Shown piece after piece: positions 8,588 to 17,006 of a stretch of 18,902 nucleotides of DNA. How positions within the stretch are numbered: the stretch's first letter is position 1; the number at the start of each line of letters is the position of its first letter. The translations under genes and the position numbers were made by a program. The notes below the pieces were generated by a model, which made no database searches, was not told the DNA's origin, and saw only the letters and a list, made by a program, of their open reading frames with translations. Source of the stretch: Chrysochromulina parva (lineage: Eukaryota > Haptophyta > Prymnesiales > Chrysochromulinaceae); contig PJAB01000943.1 of assembly GCA_002887195.1 (NCBI GenBank), positions 1 to 18,902 on the forward strand, read 5' to 3'.

Positions 8588-9769
8588 ATGACAGCACTCG
8601 CACCTTCAATCGTTCCGGCCACGCCGGCCGCGCGCAAGCTGTCGAGTGCGATCCGAGTCGGTTCACCCCGCCATTCGAGGCTCACATTTGTTCTGCTCCT
8701 CCTCCAGCTGAGCGGCACGGTGGGACAATCTGTGCAGCCCACGTATCAACTTGGGTCGATCGTGGGCAGCGTCGCCTCGGCGTCCCTTGTGCCTAGCCAC
8801 CGCCGTGAGCTGCAGGCACCGTCAACACCTCCGGCACCCGCGGCGTCCCCTGCCCTTTGCATCAGCGCTGTCACTTGCGTCGGAATGCTAGCTTATGCCT
8901 CAGTTGGCTGCTCCGAGTTCCCAGTGTGCGCCTACGGCACCGACTGCGCGGACTGCGGATCGCACGCCATGCAATTGCCGCCGCCGCATCTGGTTCTACC
9001 GCCTCCACGGATGCCGTCCACTCCTGGCAGCATCTCGGCCGACACGTCCTCGCCGCCCTCGCCAAAGTCAACCGCCCCTCAACCGCTGGCGCCACCGTCC
9101 GCACCCTCGCCACCGCGGCCTTTGCCACCGCCATCGCTGACGCACTCCTCGTCGCCTCCGTCAAGTTCGCTGCCGCCGCCCCAAGGCACCACCTTACACA
9201 CGCATGCCAACTCTGCAGCCATTGGATGGAAGGCCACCGCTCTCCAAGGCGAGATGGGTCGATTCGCTTGCCTGCTCTCGATGGTGTTGTTTGCGATGGC
9301 TGGCCTTGTCGTACGATTGGTGGGGCTGTTTAGAGCACTGCGTTCGAGCACGATGCGAGACGGGTCGCAAGGAGCACGTGGGAGTCGGCGAGGAAGGTCG
9401 CAACCGGGAGATGCTCCATGGATATCCAATCTCCAGCGAGGTCCAATCTCCAGCGAGGTCCAATCTCCGGGAGATGCTCCATGGAGAGGACTAATAGCTG
9501 CTGCTGCGGCGGCGGCGGAGGCGGAGGCGGCGGTGGTGCTGCTGGCTCAAGACAGATGCCCCATATGTCTTGAGCCACTGAGTGCAGATGTGAGGATTCT
9601 GGCATGTGGGCATAAGATGTGTGTCATGCCATGCTATAAATCATTCATGAATCTGAGTGTCCGTCCAACTCGTGAGGGTAACTGGAACCCGCAACGCATA
9701 CTTAGGGCGTGCGTGGGTGGGTATGGACCGTGTCTGTGCCCATTGTGTCGGGCAGCAATTGTCATGTGA
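8588..9769 (+). CDS. Membrane-associated RING-finger protein (putative E3 ubiquitin ligase) with Cys-rich lumenal module
   Basis: Seen: 393 residues from the first ATG; the open frame reaches 60 bases upstream but without ATG. Residues 31-43 are hydrophobic (LTFVLLLLQLSG), an internal signal or anchor. A Cys-rich module follows (about 90-128), ending CAYGTDCADCG, like the GTDCxDCG tail of repeats common in algal surface proteins. Then come a Pro/Ser-rich stretch (130-205), a likely transmembrane helix (about 222-247), a duplicated SPGDAPW segment (272-300), an Ala/Glu stretch and a C-terminal RING: C324-P-I-C327, C340-G-H342-x2-C345, C349, then C384-P-L-C387. The fifth and sixth ligands are spaced C-x3-C instead of the usual C-x2-C, and the last pair comes after a long loop. 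Inference: a ligase facing the cytosol with a lumenal or extracellular N-terminus. The exact start and any upstream exon are uncertain. Confidence 0.68.
   Translation: MTALAPSIVPATPAARKLSSAIRVGSPRHSRLTFVLLLLQLSGTVGQSVQPTYQLGSIVGSVASASLVPSHRRELQAPSTPPAPAASPALCISAVTCVGMLAYASVGCSEFPVCAYGTDCADCGSHAMQLPPPHLVLPPPRMPSTPGSISADTSSPPSPKSTAPQPLAPPSAPSPPRPLPPPSLTHSSSPPSSSLPPPQGTTLHTHANSAAIGWKATALQGEMGRFACLLSMVLFAMAGLVVRLVGLFRALRSSTMRDGSQGARGSRRGRSQPGDAPWISNLQRGPISSEVQSPGDAPWRGLIAAAAAAAEAEAAVVLLAQDRCPICLEPLSADVRILACGHKMCVMPCYKSFMNLSVRPTREGNWNPQRILRACVGGYGPCLCPLCRAAIVM
9404..9485 (+). repeat. Nested direct repeat within the RING gene
   Basis: A 19-bp sequence CCGGGAGATGCTCCATGGA occurs at 9404-9422 and 9467-9485 (63 bp apart, so in phase). 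Between the copies lies TCCAATCTCCAGCGAGG twice in tandem (9425-9441, 9442-9458) plus a partial third copy. The 17-bp unit shifts frame at every copy, so identical DNA encodes different residues (NLQRG versus ISSEV). Confidence 0.9.
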
Positions 9770-10605
9770 CGATGTGAGGCAGCGCGGCGCGTACAGGGAA
9801 CCCCGAACGGCGGTGTCGGTCGGCGATTGACTCAACGGCCTATACGATGACTCATAGACCTAGCGTGTTAGAAATCACACAGACACATAGCTGCGTGTGC
9901 AGGAGTGTGAGGGGCCGTCTCTTGCACTCGCCGGCCGGGTGACCGCGCGTCACAGCGGACGTCCCTCGTCCGGCGCCCTCGTCCCAGCACGTCCCCGGGC
10001 GATCTCGGCACGGGGGGTCGTGCCTTCACGCTTCGCAGTGCGGCGTCGACACCCGGTCCGGCTGGTCGCGGCGCGGACGTTTCCTCGCCGGTGAGCTCGA
10101 GCTCGTGCGGGCATTACACCGAGGCGCGAGGGCGTTGGCCGTTGCGGCCCGTACACCGACGGGCGGGCGACGGGCGAGACCCCGGCGCGCGGACGCGTTC
10201 GCCGTTCCTGATCCGTAGAAGCGTGATTCTTGAGGCAACGTAACGTAAAACTCACCTGGGGCTGGCTATTGGTCCTAAATTACTCGTCGTAAGACCGCGT
10301 GCAGACCGTGTCCAGCCTGCACGACGCGGTGCCGCTGCGCCGCTGCACAGAAGTGCATCAGAAGTGCATCAGAAGTGCACAGTGGCATGAAGGGTCCTGC
10401 CGCGAGGCTCGGTATACCCTAGGTAGGAGGCTCCCACAGAGTGGCACGCAAAGTGGTCGCGTCATCGACGGCCACGGTCGGGCGAGGTGGCAGCGCTCGG
10501 CGACGGCAAACGCGTCGCTCGCTCCTGCGCCCGTTGGATCCGGCGCGCGGCCGCCAAGGACGCCGCCGAAGACGGCGAGCCCACCGCTCTGTGGGAGCTC
10601 CCTCC
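9770..10605. other. Convergent intergenic region, 836 bases, no gene seen
   Basis: It lies between the 3' ends of the RING gene (+) and the MAPKK gene (-). Its open frames are Arg/Pro-rich in all phases, as expected from GC-rich non-coding DNA, with no recognisable domain. It contains a three-copy 11-bp repeat at 10348-10380. A consensus-like 5' splice site for the minus strand (CAGGTGAGT, complement of 10249-10257) could belong to an unmodelled 3' UTR intron or antisense transcript. Confidence 0.45.
10348..10380 (+). repeat. Three-copy 11-bp tandem repeat
   Basis: CAGAAGTGCAT is repeated at 10348-10358, 10359-10369 and 10370-10380 (last base changed to C). It sits in the non-coding space between two convergent genes. 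Confidence 0.9.
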
Positions 10606-12117
10606 CTATTCCTGCCAATTGACCCGTCGGGCGCCGTGGCTGTCTCCGCCATCCGGCCGGGCGGCCACGAAGGTCTGCTTCATACCATCGGCGGTGCCGT
10701 CCTCGGCATATCCTTCCGAAGCGGCGGCGCACGACGCCTGCACCAGCTGGGGCGTCACCGTGAATGTGGGCGTGACGAAACCCTGGGGTGTGAAGAGATC
10801 GTCGTCACCGTCGAGGGGCGCGTCCGAGGAGGAGGCGATCGCACGCCTCGCCATCTCGCGCGCCCTCCTCTTCATCTCCGCATTGGCGGCCGCGGATGTC
10901 ATGGCGGCCGAGGCGGCGGACCCCATGAGCCATTTGAATACGGCCTGGCGCACGTCGCGGTGGCGCAGTGGCTTGAGCCACTCACCGTCGAGCAGCGCGC
11001 CCGCGCTCTTGCGCGCGCTCGGCTCGCGCTGCAGGCACTCGTCCACAAACGCCACTGGCTCGGGCGCGGTGCCGTCGGGTGGTGCCGGGAGGGGCTCTTC
11101 ACAGATCGCCTTGCAGATAGCCATGAAGGACGTTCCGTTGAACGGATGTGCTCCCCGGAGCATCTCGAGCACGATGACGCCCACGGACCACACGTCACTC
11201 GGGTACGTGTAGTCGTTCCCCTTGAGCCGTTCGGGCGACATGTATGAGGTGGTGCCCACCTGTGTCATCGCGAAGGCGTCGGTTGAATTGAGCTGCTTCG
11301 AGACGCCAAAATCGGTCAGCTTGACCACGCCCTCGGAGGTGAGCAGGATGTTGGCGGGCTTGAGGTCGCGGTGCACCTGCTTCATGGTCTCGTGCATGTA
11401 GCGCACGCCCGTGCAGATCTGGTACGCGAGCGGCGCGAGCGGCATCGTCGCTGCTTGCCCTTGCTCCCTCGACAGTCTCAGCTGGTCGTCGAGCGAGCCG
11501 CCGTCGCACAATTCCATGAGCATGCTGATGTTGCCCTCGTGGAAGAAGGCATCGACGAGCCGCACGAGATGCTCCGTCTTTCCGTCCTCGGCCTTGCCAC
11601 AGTGATTCGTAGCGATGCGCAGCTCGTTCAGGGCTTGGTGGCGCGCTGCTTTATCGGCGAGCGCAGTCAGTTGCTTGAGCGCGTATTGCTCCTTTGTCCT
11701 CCGGTGCGTCACCAGGAAGACGCGACCCGACGCGCCTTTGCCAAGCATCTTGCCCTTGTCAAGATCTGCGAGGCTGATGTCTGAGAATTGTGCGCCCTTC
11801 ACCTCCATGCCTTCTGGTCGCAGCCGGATGGTTGAGTCCAGCGGGGTGCCGCCGCCAGCCTTGAATGTATCGTTCAGCGAAACATCGAAGGACGAGCCGC
11901 GGGAAAGCGCTGGAGGAGACGTCGCGCCCAGATCCACGGACTCATCGTCCTGGATGGTGAGGGCGGCGAGCCCCGAGCGCAATGGCATTTCGTCTTTCCG
12001 CCGCCAAGACCGACACGACGCGTTAACAAAAGTGAAGTTCGGAGACCGCATTTGGGGAAACATCGGTCGAGTTGCGGGGCGCTGCGTTACGATGCTCGGT
12101 CCGCCGCGGCCATCCAT
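10606..12117 (-). CDS. MAP kinase kinase (STE7/MEK-like, plant-type activation loop)
   Basis: Seen: 503 residues if the ATG at 12117 is used; internal Met codons at 12063, 12051 and 11988 are alternatives. Kinase motifs: GKGASG (126-131), ALKQL (Lys148), the C-helix Glu in NELRIA (165), HRDLKPAN (Asp251), DFG (269-271), and GTTSYMSPERLKG (288-300), which is diagnostic of MAPKKs. The loop holds T279-x5-T285, the S/T-x5-S/T spacing of plant MKKs; animal MEKs use x3. The tail after residue 400 is Ala/Arg-rich, then acidic, with Thr-Pro sites (FTPQ, VTPT, VTPQ) that a downstream MAPK could phosphorylate. An N-terminal basic patch RSWRRK (37-42) precedes hydrophobic residues and may be a loose MAPK-docking site. 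Role: dual-specificity phosphorylation of a MAPK in a stress or growth cascade. No upstream or downstream partner is encoded here. Confidence 0.93.
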   Translation of the reverse strand: MDGRGGPSIVTQRPATRPMFPQMRSPNFTFVNASCRSWRRKDEMPLRSGLAALTIQDDESVDLGATSPPALSRGSSFDVSLNDTFKAGGGTPLDSTIRLRPEGMEVKGAQFSDISLADLDKGKMLGKGASGRVFLVTHRRTKEQYALKQLTALADKAARHQALNELRIATNHCGKAEDGKTEHLVRLVDAFFHEGNISMLMELCDGGSLDDQLRLSREQGQAATMPLAPLAYQICTGVRYMHETMKQVHRDLKPANILLTSEGVVKLTDFGVSKQLNSTDAFAMTQVGTTSYMSPERLKGNDYTYPSDVWSVGVIVLEMLRGAHPFNGTSFMAICKAICEEPLPAPPDGTAPEPVAFVDECLQREPSARKSAGALLDGEWLKPLRHRDVRQAVFKWLMGSAASAAMTSAAANAEMKRRAREMARRAIASSSDAPLDGDDDLFTPQGFVTPTFTVTPQLVQASCAAASEGYAEDGTADGMKQTFVAARPDGGDSHGARRVNWQE

Positions 12118-12145
12118 TTTCCCTTCCTAAAGGGCCTCATCAATC
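12118..12145. promoter_or_regulatory. 28-bp gap between divergent start codons (MAPKK / carboxypeptidase)
   Basis: The ATG of the minus-strand kinase and the ATG of the plus-strand carboxypeptidase are only 28 bases apart. Unless one gene starts further in (the kinase could start at 11988), the two 5' UTRs and promoters must overlap the opposite gene's transcribed sequence. Confidence 0.45.
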
Positions 12146-13714
12146 ATGGTGTCAATTCTGCTCGCTTCTTCGGCGGTGCCGACGCCCGCGTACACGCTGC
12201 TCGGCACCTTGCGCGAGAAGACGCACGCAGCAAACGCGAGTGCCACACTGTGCGATCCCGTCAAGCAGTACTCCGGCTATTACACCCTCTCCACGGGCAC
12301 GGTGGGGCGCAGCAAGAATTATTTCTACTGGTTTTTTGAGTCGCGTCGCACTCCATCAACCGACCCGGTCGTCATGTGGATGACGGGTGGACCAGGCTGC
12401 TCGTCGGAGGTCGCACTCTTTGGCGAGAATGGCCCGTGCTCGATCAACAAGCAGGGTACCCAGACGATCACCAATGATTACTCATGGAATACACAGGCAA
12501 ACGTGCTGTACATAGACCAGCCAACTGGGACGGGTTTCTCGTGGGGCACGGGGTACGACCACAACGAGGACACGGTCGCAGCCGATATGTACGACTTTTT
12601 GCAGCAGTTCTACCGCAACCACCAGCAGTACAAGCAGAACCCCTTCTTTGTGGTGGGTGAGAGCTATGCTGGGCACTACGTGCCAGCAGTCACGCACAAG
12701 GTGTGGGAGATGAACACGAAGCTGCCCTCGGGCGCGCTGTACATCAACCTGAAGGGGACCTCGGTCGGCAACGGGCTGACGAACCCCGAGATTCAGTACG
12801 GCTACTACCCGGAGATGGCGATCTCATCCAACGGCCATGCTCCCGCGGTGTCGAATGCGACGTACGAGATCATGAAGGCCGCGGTGCCGCCGTGCCAGGA
12901 GGCCATCCGCGGCTGCGACAAGGGCATCCCCGAGACGTGCATCCTCGCCACGGATGTGTGCAATCTCGGCCTCATCGAGCCATACTCGCTCACGGGGCTC
13001 AACCCCTACGACATGCGCGAGAAGTGCGAAGTGCCTCCGTTGTGCTACGACTTCTCGAACGTTGGCGTGTACCTGTCGCGACCGGACGTGCAGCAGGCGC
13101 TGGGCGTCGACGGAGAGCACAAGTGGAAGGACTGCAACCACGCCGTCGCGATCGAGTTTGAGCTCGAGGGGGACTGGATGCACTCATTTCAGGACAAGCT
13201 ACCTGACCAGCTCGCCGCCGGCATCCGCGTCCTCATGTACGCAGGTGATCAGGACTTCATCTGCAACTGGCTCGGCAACCAGGCCTGGACGCGCGCGCTC
13301 GAGTGGGCGCACAAGGACGAGTTCAACGCGGCGCCGGTAACCTTGTGGAACGTCTCAGGCACCCCTGCAGGCACGCTGCAGACGGCGGCTAACTTTTCCT
13401 TTCTGCGTGTGTACGACGCGGGCCACATGGGTGCGCTCAGAACGGCGCTCTCGAACGCCACGGGACACTGCCAGACCCTTGGGCCCCAGCCCATCCTCGC
13501 CTTTGCCCACCCCCTCCCAGCCTTTGCCCAGACCCTCCCCGCCACTGCGACGAGGCCAGGAGAGACCGCCCTGAGTGTCCTGCTTGTAACTCCTCTTCCC
13601 CCCCTGCGCCGGCCCTCTCACCTCCATTGTGCACTCTCGCGGCGCACAGTGCCTCGCGACCAGCCTGCGCATGCGCTGGCGATGATCAATGCGTTCCTCG
13701 AAGGAAAGCTCTAA
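12146..13714 (+). CDS. S10-family serine carboxypeptidase (carboxypeptidase Y-like), two exons
   Basis: Seen: WMTGGPGCSS (78-87, oxyanion/substrate region), FVVGESYAGHYVPAV with nucleophile Ser173, YAGDQDFICNWLGNQAW carrying the catalytic Asp (about 368-370), and AGHM with catalytic His427. The ICNWLGNxAW string is characteristic of carboxypeptidase Y relatives. The unspliced frame has 73 extra residues directly after AGHM. Removing 13431-13649 (GTGCGC...CACAG) joins AGHM to VPRDQPAHALAMINAFL, the typical family ending, giving 449 residues (exons 12146-13430, 13650-13714). The N-terminus (MVSILLASSAVPTPA) is a short, modest signal peptide, and the catalytic domain starts at about residue 36 (CDPVKQYSGYY). 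Role: release of C-terminal residues from peptides in a vacuole, lysosome or outside the cell. It diverges tightly from the MAPKK gene. Confidence 0.93.
   Translation: MVSILLASSAVPTPAYTLLGTLREKTHAANASATLCDPVKQYSGYYTLSTGTVGRSKNYFYWFFESRRTPSTDPVVMWMTGGPGCSSEVALFGENGPCSINKQGTQTITNDYSWNTQANVLYIDQPTGTGFSWGTGYDHNEDTVAADMYDFLQQFYRNHQQYKQNPFFVVGESYAGHYVPAVTHKVWEMNTKLPSGALYINLKGTSVGNGLTNPEIQYGYYPEMAISSNGHAPAVSNATYEIMKAAVPPCQEAIRGCDKGIPETCILATDVCNLGLIEPYSLTGLNPYDMREKCEVPPLCYDFSNVGVYLSRPDVQQALGVDGEHKWKDCNHAVAIEFELEGDWMHSFQDKLPDQLAAGIRVLMYAGDQDFICNWLGNQAWTRALEWAHKDEFNAAPVTLWNVSGTPAGTLQTAANFSFLRVYDAGHMGALRTALSNATGHCQTLGPQPILAFAHPLPAFAQTLPATATRPGETALSVLLVTPLPPLRRPSHLHCALSRRTVPRDQPAHALAMINAFLEGKL
13431..13649 (+). 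other. In-frame 219-nt intron in the carboxypeptidase gene
   Basis: It starts GTGCGC and ends GCGCACAG. Length is 3 x 73 with no in-frame stop. The interior is pyrimidine-rich with imperfect GCCTTTGCCCA repeats. Splicing at these sites reforms a Val codon across the junction and restores GHMVPRDQP. It falls one codon after the catalytic His codon. Confidence 0.88.
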
Positions 13715-14369
13715 ATGAAGGATCCTTTGGCTTGTTTTGGCGCGGACTTGGAGCCAGAGGCAGAGCGCAGAGGCTCGACTGTGTGAGCTGCGGCGTGTGA
13801 GTTGCGAACTTAGTTTTCGCATGTTGACTTGTTGCGACTTTGAGTGTCATGATCGCATGTCACGCATCATTGGATCGCAGCATTCTTTGTCCGGTCACTT
13901 CCTAGACCTAGTGTGTAGTGTCACTTGAGACTTGTGTGATTGAATGCCTCACATGCCTGATTGACTGAGCGTCAGCGTGTTGGCGCACTTCCACACGCAC
14001 ATCAGACATTTCCTTCCTAAGTTACCTTCCTGAGGCTTGCCGTGCGCTATTTGCCGAATCTGTCTTCGGCCGGAATCGGCCCCAGGTGAGCGAGCACCAG
14101 AGTGCAGAGAGAGCAGAAAGTGCCCGGCATGATAGTTCACCCCCCCCCAAAACTCAGGGGTTGTAGGATGTAGGATCCCTATCTATCCTCACTCATCAGA
14201 CTCACGCGCGCGCGCGCTGCACTCAAGCAAGCACGCAAGCACTCAAGTCGAGCACTCAAGCTCTCAGCGCGCGGTATCGAACACATTTGAACAGAATCCA
14301 CAGAATCCGCAGAAACAGATTTAGAAAAGGCTCCCCGTTTCGCCGACGTCCGTGGGCGCTTCGTTGCGG
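13715..14369. other. Intergenic region, 655 bases
   Basis: It lies between the carboxypeptidase and the cNMP-binding gene. No gene was found. It contains a run of nine C (about 14141-14149), a CG dinucleotide microsatellite (about 14203-14217), and an imperfect ACTCAAGC/AAGCACGC repeat (about 14220-14262). These simple sequences are in the likely promoter/5' UTR of the downstream gene. Confidence 0.55.
14203..14270 (+). repeat. CG microsatellite followed by ACTCAAGC-type short repeats
   Basis: A (CG)n run in CACGCGCGCGCGCGCTGC is followed by repeated CACTCAAGC / AAGCACGCAAG units up to about 14265. It is upstream of the cNMP-binding gene and non-coding as far as can be seen. Confidence 0.75.
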
Positions 14370-17006
14370 ATGGGCGTCCCTGGTATGGCTCCAGAACAGG
14401 CTGACGAGGAGGAGGATCATAAGAAGACGCTCGGCTCGCCCGGCTCGTCGCCGGCACTTCTACGAGCCAAGGCCCCGGCCGTGGCGAAGCCCACGAGCTT
14501 GCTGACCGCCAAGACCGATGGGAAACCCGCGCTGCTCGCCATGAAGACCCGGGCACAGGCCAAGGAGGACGAGCTCAAATATATTCGCGATCGAATGCTG
14601 GAGGACCCCGACAGCAACGAGCCCTTCGTGGAGCCGCCCAAAGACCTGCTGGAGCCGCAGGCAGCGATTGATGCGCTCAGCACGCCGCCGGACGAGCGCG
14701 AGACGGCCCACATCGATGGCATCGTTAGTGCTCTTGGCTTGAGCGCCCCAGAGTTTGTCCATTCCCTCACGGAAGAACAGCAGAACGATCTTGCACGCAA
14801 CTGCCTGTATCATCACTTCAAGCCGGGCACGACGCTGTGCGACAAGGATGAGGAGGCCGCCTGCTTCTTCATCGTGCTCCGAGGCTCGGTGACAATCGAG
14901 GAGCCGCAAGTGTCCCATCAGGAGGCGAGCAAGGGTGCAGGCGGCAGCCAGACGCGCAAGACCGACATGCGGATGGGTAAGAGCTTCCACCACTTCCCGC
15001 TCGTGATGCAGTACCGCTTATACGGCTACACGGCGACGTGCGGCGAGGAAGGCGCCTCGGTACTGATCATTCTCAAGTCGGACTACGCCTACATCTTGCG
15101 TCGCATGATGGAGAAGGAGATGACGGAGACGGTGACGATGCTGAAGGCGACGCCCTTTTTCGCGTCGTGGTCGGACCAGTCGATCGCGCGCTTGAACTAT
15201 TGGTTCGATCGACGCAAGTATGCGCCCGAGACGGACATCGTCAGCCAGGGCGACGAGGCCAACTTTTGCTTCATCATCCGCAGCGGGCGGTGTGATGTGC
15301 TCGTCAAGGAGGAGGAGAGGAGGGAGGGTGAGGTTTCGCCTCCCAAGAAGAAGAACCCGTTTGCGTTGATGAGGAAGGCCGGGCTGGCCACGCTCAAGGC
15401 GATCGAGACGGGGCAGTCGACCGTTGTGCGTGCGAACATGCGCCACATTGTGACGCTGCGGCCTGGCGCGATCGTGGGAGAGATCGCTCTCTTTAAGGAC
15501 GGCGTGAAGCGCATGGCGACGGTGCGCTCGAGCGACAACGTCGAGCTCCTCATTCTCAGCAAAAAGGACTTCCTCGACCTCGACCGCGGCACATTGCATC
15601 TCATCTCGGAGAACGCACGGTACAATGCGGCCTGTACCAAGGAGCCCCACCAACGCACGCGCGAAGACCTGCAGATCTTGCAGCAGCGTACCTCGCACCT
15701 GCATCACCTGAGCTCCCTCACGTCGCACACGCACCTCGAGCTCTGCCGCGTGATGCGCTACCGCAAGGTGAACGAGAGCTCGATGCTCGTGCGCAAGGGC
15801 ATTGCCGCCTCGTGCCTGTACGTGATCATCTCAGGCAAGTGCAACACATTCGCCCATGAGCCGCGCCGGCGGATGACCTCGCTTGCCATGTCGGCGTTCA
15901 CCGAGAAGTCGTCGAACTCGGACCTGCGCCGACGGCAGCAGGGCATCGACGCGTTCGCCGGCCTGAAGCCCACCAGCGTACTGCGCGCGGGCGATGCCAT
16001 CGGCGAGGAGGAGCTCCTGCTGGAGAATCCGATTTGGCTCGTGACGGCGATCACTACCGAGCCAATGGAGCTCATGGAGATCGACCGCGCGGACTTCGAC
16101 CGCATCCTCAAGGCAGATCGCACCTCGGAGCGCGGCCGGCTCATCGATTTCCTCGGGTCTCTCTCGATGACGGACGGCATCTCGGTGGCCGCGATCCACG
16201 GGCTCTCGAACAGCGCGCAGAAGAGGACGTTCATGCGCGGCCAAATGTGCCTCGCGCACCCGCCCGAGCCCTCGCTGACCTCCTCCTCGTTCTCGTACGA
16301 TTACGTGTACCTCATCTTCTCGGGTGAGGCGCGTCTTGTCGCCGGCGCCAACCCAGAGATGCACGCCACCAAACCGCCGCCCATCTCCGTGCCGTCGTCC
16401 GAGTACGGCCCACTCGTCGACGCGGTTCCCCCAGCCGCGCACGCCGTCAGGGCCCACTTGGGCGCCAGCTCGCTGCCCGTGGCGACGCTTGGGCCAGGCG
16501 AGTGCATCTCAGACAATCTCTTCAAGGAGGCCGGCGCCCGTTGGTGCCTCGAGCCGATTACGCAGCTCGAACTTCTTGTGATCCCCCGGAAGGAATTTTT
16601 CGACACGCTTCGCGCCGAATCCCTTCGTGGGATGAAGGAGCTCGGCCAGCTCAAGTCGACCTTCTTCCACCAGCACTTTGAGCACATGGTGCAGCAGACG
16701 CGCGCGATGCACGAGAATGCCCATCGCAAGCACCGCAAGACGCTCGAAGACACGATTCCTTCGCCTCGAAAGCTCCTAGCGACCACCGGATTGTTGCCTC
16801 CGACGCCGCGCCCTCGCAATGCTTACGTGCCCATCGATGGCCCGCGCTCGAGCGCGGCGCGGCTGCCGCCCCTCGACGCGACTGAATTGGGGGCGGGCGG
16901 CTCACTCGACGATCGGATGAAAGGGATGCCCGGAATGTCGGGCAGCCCGAAGATTCACCTTCACAGGAGCTCCAGCGTCGGTCGCAAACCCATGTCGGTG
17001 GGCTGA
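14370..17006 (+). CDS. Multi-domain cyclic-nucleotide-binding protein (four CNBD-like folds, no catalytic domain)
   Basis: The open frame has a GTG six codons earlier, but the first ATG is at 14370, giving 878 residues. Four cNMP-binding-like units occur: about 130-247 (FKPGTTLCDKDE, FFIVLRGSVTI), 259-407, 444-584 and 594-750. Only the second has an intact-looking phosphate-binding cassette: VGEIALFKDGVKRMATV (about 368-384) keeps the Glu and Arg that contact the cyclic phosphate. The third reads IGEEELLLENPIWLVTA, with Trp where Arg is expected. The fourth (CISDNLFKEAGARWC) is degenerate. The first lacks a recognisable cassette. The N-terminus (1-110) is charged and probably disordered; the tail (about 790-878) is Pro/Arg/Ser-rich. 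No kinase, channel or GEF domain is visible. Inference: a cAMP/cGMP-responsive scaffold or regulator, perhaps ciliary or signalling; the role is unknown. Confidence 0.85.
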   Translation: MGVPGMAPEQADEEEDHKKTLGSPGSSPALLRAKAPAVAKPTSLLTAKTDGKPALLAMKTRAQAKEDELKYIRDRMLEDPDSNEPFVEPPKDLLEPQAAIDALSTPPDERETAHIDGIVSALGLSAPEFVHSLTEEQQNDLARNCLYHHFKPGTTLCDKDEEAACFFIVLRGSVTIEEPQVSHQEASKGAGGSQTRKTDMRMGKSFHHFPLVMQYRLYGYTATCGEEGASVLIILKSDYAYILRRMMEKEMTETVTMLKATPFFASWSDQSIARLNYWFDRRKYAPETDIVSQGDEANFCFIIRSGRCDVLVKEEERREGEVSPPKKKNPFALMRKAGLATLKAIETGQSTVVRANMRHIVTLRPGAIVGEIALFKDGVKRMATVRSSDNVELLILSKKDFLDLDRGTLHLISENARYNAACTKEPHQRTREDLQILQQRTSHLHHLSSLTSHTHLELCRVMRYRKVNESSMLVRKGIAASCLYVIISGKCNTFAHEPRRRMTSLAMSAFTEKSSNSDLRRRQQGIDAFAGLKPTSVLRAGDAIGEEELLLENPIWLVTAITTEPMELMEIDRADFDRILKADRTSERGRLIDFLGSLSMTDGISVAAIHGLSNSAQKRTFMRGQMCLAHPPEPSLTSSSFSYDYVYLIFSGEARLVAGANPEMHATKPPPISVPSSEYGPLVDAVPPAAHAVRAHLGASSLPVATLGPGECISDNLFKEAGARWCLEPITQLELLVIPRKEFFDTLRAESLRGMKELGQLKSTFFHQHFEHMVQQTRAMHENAHRKHRKTLEDTIPSPRKLLATTGLLPPTPRPRNAYVPIDGPRSSAARLPPLDATELGAGGSLDDRMKGMPGMSGSPKIHLHRSSSVGRKPMSVG

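Noticed and set aside
9897..10255. Overlapping Arg/Pro-rich frames on both strands downstream of the RING gene
   Set aside because: They are open in several phases at once because of high GC, with no domain or targeting signal. They are consistent with non-coding sequence.
10246..10270. ACTCACCTGGGG resembling the 5' end of a U1 snRNA adjusted to GTGAGT splice sites
   Set aside because: The following 100 bases show none of the U1 stem-loop landmarks. The same bases read as an ordinary minus-strand 5' splice site, so no snRNA is called.
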